Made by a program: the position numbers and the translations under genes. A stretch of DNA of 64,000 nt from Erythrocercus mccallii (taxonomy: Eukaryota; Chordata; Aves; Passeriformes; Dicruridae): NCBI GenBank assembly GCA_013397435.1, contig VZRG01000163.1:1-64000 (forward strand), written 5' to 3'. Below, piece by piece: positions 62,707 through 64,000 of this stretch. The notes below the pieces were generated by a model that saw only the letters and a list, made by a program, of their open reading frames with translations, searched no databases and had not been told where the DNA came from. Every line of letters begins with the position of its first letter. Position 1 is the stretch's first letter.

Positions 62707-63200
62707 CATTGGTTTTATGCCAAATGACTATCTTTTCTTTTATCTGACTTCCAGTTCAGGTCTTATTTATCTAGTTCTGTTCTTCTGCTCTGAAGAATCC
62801 TTTCTTTCCTTCACAGTCTTTTTTCCCCTGCGCTCATCCTTGTCTCTCTTGTTGGTTACACTTAAATTATACATTCTATTTGCTTTAACATATATTCAAA
62901 AATGCATATAGTTCTGTCATTTAGTTGGGACCTATATTCACAAAGTATTTTTTGTTCCTTATGAAGCCTTTCACTCATTCCTGACCAGTTTATCAGGAGA
63001 GACATTGCTACAGCCTTTGATTGGAAAGTATCTCTAGAGACTTTGGTGCAGCCATAGAGCTCAGTAAAAACAGTTCCTTGAAGGAATAGAAAAAACTGTT
63101 TTAGACTTTTTCATTATATGATACTCTACCCTCCCCTGCTGTGCTATGATTTTTACCTTTACTAATAGATTAGATGATTTTGGCAGTCATAAGATAAATG

Positions 63201-63246
63201 ATTCTACTATTGACTACAGAATCTATGAAGATTCTACTATTGACTG
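63201..63246 (+). repeat. Direct repeat, 15-bp unit, two copies 30 bp apart
   Basis: attctactattgact occurs at 63201 and again at 63231 with no mismatch. Confidence 0.85.
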
Positions 63247-63643
63247 AGGACAGATTTACTTCTATGATGATGGCTCTGAGTCAGACTCCTTCGACAGTGC
63301 TGACAGTTGTTGGATTAGTTATGCACAAAGAAATATTTGTGATCTAAGTCTTAACAGGTGGTGATGGGTGGTTTTTTCTTTTGTGAATTCATTTACGCAT
63401 ATATGAGTGGAAGAAGATTTGAGGGTGGAGTTTTGCCGAGGGTGCCCTGAAATCATAGGAAAACTGAATTTTATTCTACCACTTGTGATTTATAGAAAGG
63501 TAGCTGCAGAAGGTGGGGGTTGGGGGTTCTGCCTTTGGTTTATCAGATGATTTCAGATAGTGCAGGAAAGAAGGAATAAACTGAGTGACAGGAACCTGTC
63601 CTACTTCTCCTGTTTCAAACACCTCTGGTTTTGCCCATTTTAG

Positions 63644-63719
63644 ACCAATCTTGTGAAGCTGCTTTTGGTGCACCAGGCAAATCCCAATCTTCTTAACTGC
63701 AATAACGAAAGACCTTCAG
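63644..63719 (+). CDS. MYO16: MYO16 internal exon, sixth and last in window (76 bp)
   Basis: The acceptor is a T-rich stretch ending cattttag and the donor is gtaggt. It enters in phase 0 and leaves in phase 1 after one G of a split codon. It reads TNLVKLLLVHQANPNLLN, then CNNERPS. TNLVKLLLVHQANPNL completes the last ankyrin repeat opened by TPLHLAAKYGQ in the preceding exon; CNNERPS begins the transition out of the repeats toward the motor domain. The mammalian protein has a very similar QANPHLVNCN stretch by recall, so the order and content leave little doubt. The remaining 281 bases of the window are intron. Confidence 0.95.
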
Positions 63720-64000
63720 GTAGGTGAAAATCCATGTACATAATGTATGTATTACCTATTGTGACACGGTTTTCTTTCCTTCTTGCTTTCTTAGCTGTAG
63801 TTTATTTAGTGTGTAGACTAAATATACACAATCTACACATACACGTGCATGAATTTTACATATATTGCTGAAAACTGCTGGTCATGGTAACCCAGGATAT
63901 CATGTCAAATGACAGCATGTCCTTCTACTTGTTTCATTCCTTGTTTATTTTTAGCTCTGTTTCTTACTTGAGAATTCTTCCATGCCTTGGTGGTAGCTGG
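63720..64000 (+). other. MYO16: MYO16 intron, 5' part (open to the right)
   Basis: The intron starts with donor gtaggt after the last visible exon and is phase 1. The next exon, expected to begin with AT or AC to finish an aspartate-type codon, is not in the window. Nothing else was recognised. Confidence 0.85.

Larger units (their letters stand above)
48807..63643 (+). other. MYO16: MYO16 intron, about 14.8 kb including a gap, phase 0
   Basis: The nominal length is 14837 bp, but it includes 1000 N of uncertain true size. It contains a GC-richer island (53.3-53.8 kb), a pyrimidine-rich stretch (55.8-56.35 kb), a purine-rich stretch (57.7-58.0 kb), an antisense CR1 (58.7-59.9 kb) and the gap (60210-61209). 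The sequence from 48.8 to 53.2 kb and from 61.2 to 63.6 kb is AT-rich, and I see nothing in it beyond simple repeats. Confidence 0.85.
1..64000 (+). other. MYO16: MYO16 gene body (partial, internal; neither gene end in window)
   Basis: Six exons in order on the + strand, all with GT-AG borders, join into one frame of 651 nt (216 complete codons, plus 2 nt at the front and 1 nt at the back shared with neighbouring exons). The joined product matches the ankyrin-repeat N-terminus of unconventional myosin XVI as I know it from mammals, covering very roughly residues 75-290. Family knowledge: MYO16 is a brain-enriched myosin whose ankyrin repeats bind PP1 catalytic subunits, followed by a motor domain and a proline-rich NYAP tail that binds PI3K and WAVE1. 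Only the ankyrin part is here. No promoter, start codon or poly(A) site of the gene is visible. Introns of 3.6 to 23.9 kb fit a very large neuronal gene. The similar MYPT (PPP1R12) family is the main alternative, but the residue match favours MYO16 clearly. Confidence 0.93.

Overview
The window is vertebrate and almost certainly avian. It is AT-rich, intron-dominated DNA with no prokaryote-style gene packing. It carries several CR1 LINE pieces with the typical 3' end and a solo LTR of a family I recognise from birds (ERVL-like). A run of exactly 1000 N (60210-61209) shows it comes from a draft assembly. I cannot name the species; the LTR content fits a neoavian bird better than a galliform, but that is inference.

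The only protein-coding gene I can support is MYO16 (unconventional myosin XVI, Myr8), on the + strand. Six consecutive internal exons are present: 6519-6589, 10214-10357, 34237-34345, 44802-44926, 48681-48806 and 63644-63719. They sum to 651 nt. All junctions are GT-AG and the reading frame is continuous across every junction. They encode about 216 residues of the N-terminal ankyrin-repeat domain, which in the mammalian protein docks protein phosphatase 1 catalytic subunits. The start codon, the PP1-docking segment before the ankyrin repeats, and the motor and tail regions lie outside the window.

Layout: 1-6518 is upstream intron with one CR1 tail. Intron 6590-10213 holds only simple repeats. 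The 23.9 kb intron 10358-34236 holds a CR1 copy, an ERVL-like solo LTR (14422-14975), a long near-perfect hairpin (21903-22016), a locally duplicated segment (about 23.0 and 24.8 kb), a CpG-rich LTR with a 6-bp target-site duplication (28090-28601) and an internal CR1 reverse-transcriptase fragment (about 32.1 kb). Intron 34346-44801 holds an LTR-like block (37414-37814), a GC-rich unit ending in an A-rich tail (about 39.0-39.6 kb) and a CR1 copy. Intron 44927-48680 is unremarkable. Intron 48807-63643 holds a GC-richer island, a pyrimidine-rich and a purine-rich stretch, a 1.2 kb antisense CR1 and the assembly gap.

I found no RNA gene, CRISPR array, operon or new protein system. The items most worth checking are the hairpin at 21.9 kb, the young-looking LTR at 28.1 kb, the unclassified A-tailed unit at 39 kb and the paired segments at 23.0/24.8 kb.
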